A stretch of DNA of 64,000 bases from contig JANQKG010000007.1 of assembly GCA_028281235.1 (NCBI GenBank), positions 186,001 to 250,000 on the forward strand. The letters are read 5' to 3'. Under the pieces are notes generated by a model, which had not been told where the DNA came from, did no database searches, and worked only from the letters and a program-made list of their open reading frames with translations. This DNA is from Afifellaceae bacterium (lineage in GTDB: Bacteria > Pseudomonadota > Alphaproteobacteria > Rhizobiales > Afifellaceae). The position numbers were made by a program, and so were the translations under genes. Positions 8,528 to 15,685 of this stretch are shown in pieces. Every line of letters begins with the position of its first letter. Position 1 is the first letter of the stretch.

Positions 8528-9397
8528 CTAATGCGTCCGTCCGGCGCCGCCGCCCCACAAGGCCTGAAGGCCCTGCGGTTTGACCAGAAGCACGACGATG
8601 ATGATGAGGAACGCCAGCCCCGAGCGATATGACGATTCCACAAAGAGCAGCCCGATCTCGATCCCGAACGCCAGCACGAAAGCGGCGAGCATCACGCCGT
8701 AGATGCTGCCGATCCCACCAAGCACGGTCGTCGCCAGGATCAGGATGATCTGCTGCCAGCCCATGGCCAGATGCAGCGATCCCAATATGCCGAGAAACAC
8801 GCCGGCAAGCCCGCCGAGCGCCGAAGCGACGAACCACACCAGATAGGACGTGCGCATGGGATCGATGCCGCGCACCCGCGCCAGCGCCTCGTCATCGGAA
8901 ACGGCCCGGATCGCCTGCCCGGGCGACGTGTAGGCGAGGAAGAGATGCAGACAGAGCGCGGAGGCGATCGCCACGATGACGATCGCCAGCTCATAGACCG
9001 TCATGAACGGCTGCCCGAAAAGCTGAAACGCGCGCACCGGAGGAAGATCGAAGGCAAGCATCCGCTTGCCGGCGATCGCACCGACGAGCCCGTAGACCAC
9101 ATAGGCTGCGCCCACCGACGTGAAGAGCAGGACGAGCGCGCCGCGTGCTTTGATCGGGCGAAACAGTACGCCGTAGAACAAGACGCCGACGAACCCGGTG
9201 AAGAGCGCCGCGCCGATGGCCGTTGGCGCGATGTGGAGGCCGAGATTGGAGAGGAGCAGCCCGGTATACGCACCGAGAAGGAGCATCTGACCGTGCGCGA
9301 TATGGAGAAATCCTTCCGTCCGAAGGATGAGCGCGAAACCGACAGATGACAGAAGCACCACGCTTGCCGAGATCAGGCCGAAAATGAGGATATCCAT
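8528..9397 (-). CDS. livH: Branched-chain amino acid-type ABC transporter permease, LivH-like
   Basis: This is a 289-residue permease with eight or so membrane segments, including the family motif EGFLHIAHGQMLLLGAYTG near residue 28 and the loop VSDDEALARVRGIDP. The ATG at 9397 (MDILIFGLISASVVLL) is preferred over an upstream ATG at 9439 that adds 14 hydrophilic residues. It is the first gene of the seven-gene unit livH-M-G-SBP-F-Rieske-cyclase. The AT-rich promoter candidate lies 60-90 bp upstream. Confidence 0.9.
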   Translation of the reverse strand: MDILIFGLISASVVLLSSVGFALILRTEGFLHIAHGQMLLLGAYTGLLLSNLGLHIAPTAIGAALFTGFVGVLFYGVLFRPIKARGALVLLFTSVGAAYVVYGLVGAIAGKRMLAFDLPPVRAFQLFGQPFMTVYELAIVIVAIASALCLHLFLAYTSPGQAIRAVSDDEALARVRGIDPMRTSYLVWFVASALGGLAGVFLGILGSLHLAMGWQQIILILATTVLGGIGSIYGVMLAAFVLAFGIEIGLLFVESSYRSGLAFLIIIVVLLVKPQGLQALWGGGAGRTH

Positions 9398-9450
9398 CTC
9401 GTGCCCCGCTTGGTCGGTCGGCTCCCGGCTGCTGATCAATCCCTTTTTAA

Positions 9451-9490
9451 ATCCTGATCAAATTTTTCGTTTTGTCAAATTTTTTTCGAC
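9451..9490 (-). promoter_or_regulatory. Candidate promoter/operator of the liv-Rieske unit
   Basis: The minus strand carries TTGACA, then 17 bp containing AAATTTGATC, then AGGATT as a weak -10. The AAATTTGATC block recurs in the same position in the cupin-unit promoter (11902-11911), and the TTTGACAAAA block recurs before the BMP gene. I infer that one regulator recognises this element. Confidence 0.5.
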
Positions 9491-9550
9491 ATGATTCATC
9501 TTTCGCGGCGTTTCAGTGCCCGCTCGCACACCGCGGGCGGCCGGCCAGGT

Positions 9551-10141
9551 TCAGTTGGAAGCGCCGAAAAGCCGCCGCATGGCGCGAAGGAACGAGAGCC
9601 AAACCAGCCGGAATCCCGATATGGGCCTCTGAGGTGGAGGAGCCGCCGCCGCGGGCGCTGTTCCTGTCTCAGCCTCCGCCGCCGCGACCGCACTCGATGC
9701 CGGCACTCGCGCCTCAAAGTTGCGCACGAAATCGGAGATCAACACCGACGCGATATCCTGAATGATCCCCGTGCGGCCGAACTGGGCGATCGTTCCCGAC
9801 AATTGCACATCGGCGTCCACGTTGACCTCAGTCCCCTCCGGGATTTCGGCCAGGCGGCACACCATCGTCATCTTGCCGCGGCTGGCGCCTTTACGGTCCA
9901 CGCCCTTGCCCTGCATCGTGATGGCGTTTGACGCCTCGTCGTACTGGACCTCCGCCTCGCCCTCGAAGGCGGCCTGAAATGGCCCGACCTTGACCGACAT
10001 CTTGCCCGCATGCCGGCCAGAGTCTTTCTGCTCCAGATATTCCGCACCCGGCAGGCAGCTCGCCACGGCCGGCACGTCCTGGAAGAACGTCCAAACATCC
10101 CCGCGCGGCCGGGCGAGGCGGAACTCCTGCTGAAGCTTCAT
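9551..10141 (-). CDS. CoxG-like SRPBCC protein
   Basis: This 196-residue protein belongs to the SRPBCC (START-like) superfamily, CoxG branch. The family opening FRLARPRGDVWTFFQDV and the CLPGAEY motif near residue 35 are clear. The last 40 residues are Ala/Pro-rich (AAAEAETGTAPAAAAPPP) followed by a hydrophobic-basic tail that may anchor it to the membrane. CoxG proteins accompany molybdenum hydroxylases of the CO dehydrogenase/xanthine dehydrogenase type and are proposed to help recruit or mature them. Here the gene ends the cupin-nitrilase unit, 3 kb from the molybdenum hydroxylase operon, which it probably serves. Confidence 0.85.
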   Translation of the reverse strand: MKLQQEFRLARPRGDVWTFFQDVPAVASCLPGAEYLEQKDSGRHAGKMSVKVGPFQAAFEGEAEVQYDEASNAITMQGKGVDRKGASRGKMTMVCRLAEIPEGTEVNVDADVQLSGTIAQFGRTGIIQDIASVLISDFVRNFEARVPASSAVAAAEAETGTAPAAAAPPPQRPISGFRLVWLSFLRAMRRLFGASN

Positions 10142-10183
10142 TCGCTGCCTTTCATGATCATGCCCGGCCGCAGCCGCGCCAAA

Positions 10184-11038
10184 TCAAAAAGTCTCGCCGT
10201 CGACCGACAGCGTGTAGACGTCCTGCCGGCGGTCGGCGCGTGGCCGGATCAGCGGCGAACGCTCACTGGCTGCGCGGATTTCCGCAACATCCAGCGGCGC
10301 GATCGCAGTCGTCTCCTCGTCTTCGTCCAGCGGCCCCGTCAGGCACTTGCCATAGGCGTCCGCAACAAGCGACGATCCTAAAAAGCGCATGCCCTGGTCA
10401 CCGCCAGCTTGCGAGGCACACACCATCGCCACCTGGTTCAAGTTGGCCTGCACGACCGCACCGCGGGCTTGGGTGATGAACCCCGCCTCATCACGCGGCT
10501 TAGGGTCGAAACCGCCGACCCAGGCGGTGGGCACGGCAATCACATCGGCGCCCTTGAGCGACAAGCCGCGGGCGACCTCCACAAAACGCAAATCGTAGCA
10601 GACGCAGATGCCGATACGCCCGAGCACCGTTTCCGCCACGGGCAAACCGAGATCGCCGGGCGCAAAAACCGCCTTCTCCCGATCGAACAGATGCAGTTTG
10701 CGGTAATGCGTGACCTGCTCGTCCGGCGTCACCAGGATTGCTGAATTGTAGAGCCTCTCGCCGACGATCTCGCAAAAGCCGCCGGAGATCACAACGTCAA
10801 GCGTCCGCGCCAATCCACGCCACGACGCCAATGTCGGCCCATCGAGCGGCTCCGCGCTAGCACTCAATCCATCCCCGTCCAATCCGTAGCCGGATATCGC
10901 CAACTCCGGCAGCACGATCAGCCTGGCGCCTTCGGCTGCGGCGCTTTGCACCAGCGCCTCCGCTTTCGCCCGATTCTCATCCGGCGCGTAGAGCCGCGCG
11001 CCGAACTGAACCGCCGCGGCAAGAAAGCGCTCCGTCAT
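10184..11038 (-). CDS. Carbon-nitrogen hydrolase (nitrilase superfamily)
   Basis: This 284-residue enzyme has the complete nitrilase-superfamily triad: E45 in LPELAISGYG, K114 in YRKLHLF and C147 in ICVCYDLRFVE. It would hydrolyse an amide, carbamoyl or nitrile C-N bond in the cytoplasm. The motif context (CYDLRF) is closer to amidase and carbamoylase branches than to true nitrilases. I start it at the ATG at 11038, one base after the stop of the cupin gene. The open frame extends 25 codons upstream but those are antisense to cupin sequence. The operon position suggests it releases ammonia from an intermediate of the island's pathway. Confidence 0.88.
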   Translation of the reverse strand: MTERFLAAAVQFGARLYAPDENRAKAEALVQSAAAEGARLIVLPELAISGYGLDGDGLSASAEPLDGPTLASWRGLARTLDVVISGGFCEIVGERLYNSAILVTPDEQVTHYRKLHLFDREKAVFAPGDLGLPVAETVLGRIGICVCYDLRFVEVARGLSLKGADVIAVPTAWVGGFDPKPRDEAGFITQARGAVVQANLNQVAMVCASQAGGDQGMRFLGSSLVADAYGKCLTGPLDEDEETTAIAPLDVAEIRAASERSPLIRPRADRRQDVYTLSVDGETF

Positions 11039-11039
11039 G

Positions 11040-11477
11040 TCATGCGGTGCCGCCGGGCTCATGAAGGTCGGCACAGTAGCTGGGCGGCACCTCCGCATCC
11101 TCCGGAATCGCACCGACTTTCTTCAGAAGAGGCACATCCGCAGGCGCCGGGCCGCCGACGCTCACGATCCGTGCGCCGCGATCGGCATGGATGGCGTGTT
11201 TCACGCCCGCCGGCACATGCACAACGCAGCCCGCGTGAAACGGCGTGCTGGTGCCGTGTGTGTGATCGACCGCTGTCCCCTCGCCCTCAACGATGAAGAT
11301 CGTATCCTCCGAATGAGAATGGATGTGGGGTACGTTGGCCTCGCCGGGCTCAAGCACGACGTAGTTCATGTTGGCGTTCCAAGCGCCTGTCCCCGGCCAC
11401 ACGATGAAACGCGCGTCCTTGGAGATGAGCGGCAATCGCAGCGTGGGATTGTCGCGATGGAAGACACGGATGCTCAT
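11040..11477 (-). CDS. Cupin domain protein (second of a tandem pair)
   Basis: This protein of about 145 residues holds a single cupin fold. Metal-ligand type residues are visible in NVPHIHSHSEDTIFIVEGEG and in a late histidine (PAGVKHAIHAD). It starts at the ATG at 11477, inside the TGA of the preceding cupin gene; a GTG one codon earlier is an alternative. Small cupins act as isomerases, dioxygenases or sugar-binding proteins, and the sequence does not decide between them. Both this and the preceding protein end with a similar GGPxPADxxL stretch, suggesting they arose by duplication. Confidence 0.8.
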   Translation of the reverse strand: MSIRVFHRDNPTLRLPLISKDARFIVWPGTGAWNANMNYVVLEPGEANVPHIHSHSEDTIFIVEGEGTAVDHTHGTSTPFHAGCVVHVPAGVKHAIHADRGARIVSVGGPAPADVPLLKKVGAIPEDAEVPPSYCADLHEPGGTA

Positions 11478-11878
11478 CACTCCGCCTCCGCCATCTCAAA
11501 TTGCGTGTAGAGGTCGGGGTCGGCCGGCACCGGTCCGCCGATGAGCCGCATCCCGCCGTCATCGGCTTCAAGCCGATAGCGATCCTGCGCATCGATATGC
11601 ACGATCGCCCCGTCGACAAGCGGCTGTATTTCATCTGTCTCAAGATCACGCACGCCGCCGGTGCCTTCGGCCACGTAGTAGACACAGTCAGCCGCGTGAC
11701 AGAGGTCGACCGTTCGGTCGCCGGAGTGAAGCTCAAGGATCTGAAATGTTCGGTAGCGAGCGCCGTTGCCTGGCCACAGAACGACCCAAGCCGCGCCGTT
11801 CCCATCGATCAGGGCTATATCTTTGCGGTTTACAGCGCTATCGATCACTTGCACGGTTTTCGACGGGGTGATGGACAT
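11477..11878 (-). CDS. Cupin-like protein (first of a tandem pair)
   Basis: This 133-residue protein is a divergent cupin, recognised mainly from its strand pattern and its similarity to the adjacent cupin: both contain a W-PG-GA segment early and a GGPVPADPDLY-type segment late. The histidine pair expected in the first cupin motif is not present (ELHSGDRTVDLCHAADCVYYVAEG), so metal binding may be lost. It is the first gene of the cupin-cupin-nitrilase-coxG unit and faces the XRE-cupin regulator across 68 bp. It may partner with the next cupin as a heteromer. Confidence 0.65.
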   Translation of the reverse strand: MSITPSKTVQVIDSAVNRKDIALIDGNGAAWVVLWPGNGARYRTFQILELHSGDRTVDLCHAADCVYYVAEGTGGVRDLETDEIQPLVDGAIVHIDAQDRYRLEADDGGMRLIGGPVPADPDLYTQFEMAEAE

Positions 11879-11896
11879 CCAGCCGCCCTTTTCTTA

Positions 11897-11932
11897 TCTT
11901 GGATCAAATTTATCGTAGCTAAAATTTAACGT
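11897..11932 (-). promoter_or_regulatory. Candidate promoter/operator between the cupin unit and the XRE-cupin regulator
   Basis: On the minus strand TTAGCT and AGATAA are 17 bp apart, and the spacer contains AAATTTGATC exactly as in the liv promoter. The plus strand shows an imperfect inverted repeat, AAATTTA and TAAAATTT, with a 7-nt centre. Its position between two divergent starts suits autoregulation by the XRE-cupin protein together with control of the cupin unit. Confidence 0.5.
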
Positions 11933-11946
11933 GGGTCAACACAGAC

Positions 11947-12603
11947 GTGCCTGCACAATCCCCGCAGCATCGCGAATCCACACCACAGGAGAACTCGCAG
12001 TTGAGAAAAGACAGCGCGGCTGAGCGGACACCGGACCTGAACGAGAATGCCGCCCAGACGCTGTTGACGATCGGCCGCCGCATTCGGGAGATTCGCAAGG
12101 CACGCGGCATGACCTTGCAGGCACTGACCGACAAATGCGGTCTGAGCTCATCGATGCTGAGCCTGGTTGAACGTGGGATCGCATCCCCTTCGATCGGTTC
12201 GCTCATCGTGGTGAGCGAGGCGCTCGGCACGACCATGTCGGAATTGATCGGCGGCGGCGACGAGGAATCGAGCAAGATCGTCACCCGCGCCGAAGACGCC
12301 AAGATCGTTGAGACCGAAGCCCATGTGATCCGCCGGATGATGAAGGAGGATCGCACGCGCGGTATCACCGTCGCCATCAACGAATACGCGCCGCGAACCG
12401 GCAGCAACGAGAACCCGCTCCAGCATGAGGGCTATGAATATGGCCTTGTCCTGGAGGGCCAGCTCACCGTCGAGGTCGACGATGTCAGCCATGTGCTGAA
12501 TGTGGGCGATCTGATCGCTTATCCGTCGCGCCGCAGCCACCGTATCTGGAACAACGGCGACAGCGTCGCGCGCACCGTCTGGTTCAATCTTTCGCGCGAA
12601 TAA
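11947..12603 (+). CDS. XRE-family regulator with C-terminal cupin sensor domain
   Basis: This 218-residue protein has an N-terminal lambda-repressor-type helix-turn-helix (IGRRIREIRKARGMTLQALT through SLVERGIASPS, roughly residues 40-90) and a C-terminal cupin ligand domain (YEYGLVLEGQLTVEVDDVSHVL, residues 155-215). The layout matches PuuR- and ClgR-unrelated XRE-cupin repressors, which sense small nitrogen compounds. The start is the GTG at 11947; a later start is possible because the first 35 residues are hydrophilic and not part of the fold. It is divergent from the cupin-nitrilase unit. I infer that it regulates the island through the shared AT-rich element. Confidence 0.88.
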   Translation: MPAQSPQHRESTPQENSQLRKDSAAERTPDLNENAAQTLLTIGRRIREIRKARGMTLQALTDKCGLSSSMLSLVERGIASPSIGSLIVVSEALGTTMSELIGGGDEESSKIVTRAEDAKIVETEAHVIRRMMKEDRTRGITVAINEYAPRTGSNENPLQHEGYEYGLVLEGQLTVEVDDVSHVLNVGDLIAYPSRRSHRIWNNGDSVARTVWFNLSRE

Positions 12604-12680
12604 GAGCCCTTCGACTGCCGCGCTGAACGCCCGACCCCCGGAGCCTTTTCACGTCTTTGACGACAACAGCAGGGCGTTTC

Positions 12681-12707
12681 CGCGGCAGCGGGCCTGAGGC
12701 TGCCGCG
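12681..12707 (+). terminator. Stem-loop downstream of the XRE-cupin gene
   Basis: A perfect 9-bp stem, CGCGGCAGC and GCTGCCGCG, encloses a 9-nt loop 77 bp past the regulator's stop codon. No clear U-tract follows. It directly precedes a stretch (TAGCCCGGACGAGGCGAAGC) that resembles a common repeat of this bacterial order, so it may be part of that repeat rather than a terminator. Confidence 0.4.
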
Positions 12708-12756
12708 TAGCCCGGACGAGGCGAAGCGCCATCAGACATGGTCGCCGCCACGTGTA

Positions 12757-12911
12757 ACCCTCCCCTTGAGGGAGGGTCGAAATCGGTGAGCCTCGCGAGC
12801 CGATTTCGGGGAGGGGTGAGCGGTTGAGCCGCAGCGGAACGACGCTCACCCCCTCCCGGAGTTTGCGTCGGCTTCGCCTTGCAAACTCCGACCTCCCCTC
12901 AAGGGGGAGGT
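12757..12911. repeat. Nested palindromic intergenic repeat mosaic
   Basis: This 155-bp stretch fills most of the 317-bp gap between the regulator and the xanthine dehydrogenase operon, which meet tail to tail. It consists of successive hairpins: ACCCTCCC/GGGAGGGT (12757-12777), CGAAATCGG/CCGATTTCG (12778-12808, with CTCGCGAG at its centre), GGGTGAGCG/CGCTCACCC (12814-12851), CGGAGTTTGC/GCAAACTCCG (12857-12890) and ACCTCCCC/GGGGAGGT (12891-12911). It has no coding potential. It looks like a multi-copy palindromic element of alphaproteobacteria that could also terminate the two convergent transcripts. Confidence 0.7.
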
Positions 12912-12920
12912 TAACATGCT

Positions 12921-15185
12921 CTATTCACGCAGCCAGGCATAAAGCCGCTGCGGCGTGACGGGAAGCTGCTGCACCAGGCCGGGCCGTTCCAGGGCATCGT
13001 CGACCGCTGAAGCGATCGCGGCGCCGACAGCGTTGATACCGGCCTCGCCCGCGCCCTTCACGCCAAGCGGATTGATGGGGCTTGGCGCATCCTCGCGAAC
13101 GATTGTCTCGACCTCCGGCACCTCCTGCGCCGTCGGCATCAGATAATCGGCGAAGCTCGCGGCGAGCGGCTGGCCCGCCTCGTCGTAGACGAATTCCTCG
13201 TAGAGCGCGCCGCCGATCCCTTGCGCGACGGCGCCGACGATTTGGCCCTCTACCAGTGTCGGATTGATCGCCCGTCCAACATCGTAGGCCACGATGAAGC
13301 GCTCAATCGCCACGCCGCAGGTCGCCGGATCGACCCGCACCTGCGCCAGGTGAATGCCATAAGGATAGGTCATGTGATCGCTGACAAAGGTCGCCTCGGC
13401 GCCAAGGCCGCCGTCCCATGCCGCCGCAATCTGCGACAGCGTCAGCGTCCGCTCGCTTGCCGCGTGGTGCACCTTTCCGCCCGCATAGGACAGCGACTCG
13501 CGCTCGGTCTGAAGAAGCGTTGCCGCCACGTCGAGCGCCCGATCAATCAAAGCATCGGCGGCCATCTTGGTCGCCGAGCCGGTCATGACCGTGGCGCGGG
13601 TGGCGAACGCACCCATGCCTTTCTCAATCAGCGCCGTCTGGCCGTGCACGACGTCGATCCCGTGCATGCCGATTCCGAGCGTGTCCGCGCAGATCTGCGC
13701 CATCGCGGTTTCAATGCCCTGCCCGATCGACGCCGCGCCGGTGACGACCCGAATCCCCCCCTCAGGCAGCACGCTGATACGCACCAGATCATCCGGTCCG
13801 AGCCCGCTCTTCTCAACGAAATAGCCAAGCCCGACGCCGACCCGCTCGCCGGCCCTGCGGCGATCAGCCAGGCGCTCCTGCAGATCGTCCCACGAGACAT
13901 GCGCGCACAGGCGCTCAAGCAAATCGTGGAACAGACCGGAATCGTAGACGACATCCGTCCCCAGCGCGTCGAGCCCGCGGCGGAACGGCATTTGCGATTC
14001 CGGGACCAGATTGCGCTGCCGCACCTCTGCGCGATCCAGGCTGAGACGCGCGGCAATGGCGTCCATCAGCCGCTCGCGCGCAAATGTGCTTTCGTAGCGC
14101 CCCGGCGCCCGATAGGTCCCCGCCGGCGTCTTGTTGGTGAGCCGGACATGCCCGCGCACGCGATAGGCCGGGATGAGATAGGGCCCCGGCAGGAGCGCCG
14201 CCGACAGGTCGGAGACGGTCGCGCCGTGCGTGCGCACATAAGCGCCCTGGTCGGTGAAGAACTGCGCGTCGAGCCCGAGCACACGGCCCTCGGCATCCAC
14301 TGCGGCGCGCAGGCGATAGGCCTGATCGCGGCTGTGATTGGCGGCGACGAGATGCTCGCGCCGATCCTCAATCCACTTCACCGGACGGCTGAACGCCAAC
14401 GCGGCGCGGCACACGAGCACGTCCTCCGGATAAAGCTCACCGCGAATGCCGAAGCCGCCGCCGACATGACCTTCCGAGAGCTGCACGGCGTCGAGCGGCA
14501 GCCCAAGCATGCGCGCAATCTGCCCGCGATTGTAATGCGGCACCTTGGCCGCGCCGTACATGGTGACGGTTCCGCCGCCTTCTCCCGGCACGGCGAGCGC
14601 ACCGCGCGTCTCCAGCGGCACGCCGGTATGGCGCCCGACGCGGAGCTCAATCGCCACCTCATGCGCTGCGCCGTTGAACGCGGCGTCCACATCACCGACG
14701 GCCTTTTGCAGAACGGCCGGCTCCGACATCAGCTCCGGGGACGTTTCCGGCGCGAAAGCGACCGGCTCAGCCGTCGCATCGAGATGCGGATCTTGTTCGT
14801 CGATATCGCAGAAGACCAGCTCGGCGGCATCTTCCGCCTGCTGCGCGGTCTCGGCGAACACGACGGCAACCGGATCGCCGACATAGCGCACATAGTCGCG
14901 CGCCAGGCACCATTGCCGATAGGGCTCCATGCCCTCAATCCGCGTCATGCGAAAATCGATCGGGACAAGATCGCCGAGATCCGCCGCGGTCCAGATTGCG
15001 ACCACGCCCGGCTGCACGGCTGCGTCCTCGACATCGACCTCCAAAAGCCGACCGAAAGCCAGCGGCGAACGCACCACGCGCATATGAAGCTGATCGGGGC
15101 GATTGAGATCGGCGACGAATGCGCCTGCGCCGGTCAGAAGCGGGCGGTCCTCGACCCGCCTCTCGCGCGCTCCAATCACGCTCAT
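12921..15185 (-). CDS. Xanthine dehydrogenase/CODH-family molybdenum-binding subunit (copy 1)
   Basis: This 754-residue subunit binds the molybdenum cofactor of a molybdenum hydroxylase. It has the VGGGFGIRG motif near residue 245, and the active-site loop reads TYRAPGRYES, resembling the AYRGAGR of form II enzymes rather than the AYRCSFR of true CO dehydrogenase. The catalytic glutamate is present in GVKGAGEAGI near the C-terminus. It is the last gene of the operon and overlaps the small-subunit gene by ATGA. The substrate is probably a heterocycle or aldehyde hydroxylated next to nitrogen or oxygen; CO oxidation is excluded by the loop. Confidence 0.9.
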   Translation of the reverse strand: MSVIGARERRVEDRPLLTGAGAFVADLNRPDQLHMRVVRSPLAFGRLLEVDVEDAAVQPGVVAIWTAADLGDLVPIDFRMTRIEGMEPYRQWCLARDYVRYVGDPVAVVFAETAQQAEDAAELVFCDIDEQDPHLDATAEPVAFAPETSPELMSEPAVLQKAVGDVDAAFNGAAHEVAIELRVGRHTGVPLETRGALAVPGEGGGTVTMYGAAKVPHYNRGQIARMLGLPLDAVQLSEGHVGGGFGIRGELYPEDVLVCRAALAFSRPVKWIEDRREHLVAANHSRDQAYRLRAAVDAEGRVLGLDAQFFTDQGAYVRTHGATVSDLSAALLPGPYLIPAYRVRGHVRLTNKTPAGTYRAPGRYESTFARERLMDAIAARLSLDRAEVRQRNLVPESQMPFRRGLDALGTDVVYDSGLFHDLLERLCAHVSWDDLQERLADRRRAGERVGVGLGYFVEKSGLGPDDLVRISVLPEGGIRVVTGAASIGQGIETAMAQICADTLGIGMHGIDVVHGQTALIEKGMGAFATRATVMTGSATKMAADALIDRALDVAATLLQTERESLSYAGGKVHHAASERTLTLSQIAAAWDGGLGAEATFVSDHMTYPYGIHLAQVRVDPATCGVAIERFIVAYDVGRAINPTLVEGQIVGAVAQGIGGALYEEFVYDEAGQPLAASFADYLMPTAQEVPEVETIVREDAPSPINPLGVKGAGEAGINAVGAAIASAVDDALERPGLVQQLPVTPQRLYAWLRE

Positions 15186-15685
15186 GGATTGGGCGCGGGC
15201 CGCGCCTTTGCGCGCATAATGTCGGCGGCCGCGCGCACGGCCGTCAGGATGTTCTGATAGCCAGTGCAGCGGCAGAGATTGGAGGCGATGAGGTCGCGCA
15301 GCTCCTCATCATCCAAGTCGGGATTTTCGCGTAGCGCCCCCAGCGCCAGCATCAGAAAGCCGGGCGTGCAGAAGCCGCATTGAAGGCCGTGATGCTCCCA
15401 AAACGCCTGCTGCAACGGGTGAAGCGTGCCGTCCGGCTCCGCCAGGCCCTCCACAGTCTCAATCTCTGAGCCTTCCACCTGCACTGCGAAAACCAGGCAG
15501 GAGCGCGTGGCGCGGCCGTCGATCAAAACCGTGCAGGCGCCGCACACGCCATGCTCGCAGCCGAGATGCGTGCCTGTCAGCCCGCAGGACTCGCGCAGCG
15601 TGTCGGCGAGGCTATGGCGCGGCTCCACATTGACATGGTGGACCGTGCCGTTGACCCGAAGCGTGAGGTCGCGCGTGTCGCTCAT
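15182..15685 (-). CDS. [2Fe-2S] small subunit of molybdenum hydroxylase (CoxS-like)
   Basis: This 167-residue electron-transfer subunit carries two [2Fe-2S] clusters. The N-terminal plant-type cluster uses C43, C48, C51 and C63 (CEHGVCGAC). The C-terminal cluster uses C103, C106, C138 and C140 (CGFC and CRC). All eight cysteines are present. It lies between two molybdenum-subunit genes and overlaps both by 4 bp, so it may serve either catalytic subunit. Confidence 0.93.
   Translation of the reverse strand: MSDTRDLTLRVNGTVHHVNVEPRHSLADTLRESCGLTGTHLGCEHGVCGACTVLIDGRATRSCLVFAVQVEGSEIETVEGLAEPDGTLHPLQQAFWEHHGLQCGFCTPGFLMLALGALRENPDLDDEELRDLIASNLCRCTGYQNILTAVRAAADIMRAKARPAPNP

Noticed and set aside
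12757-12911. Possible CRISPR array or small gene in the repeat-rich gap
   Set aside because: The repeats are different inverted repeats, not identical direct repeats with spacers, and no open frame with a start and ribosome binding site fits.
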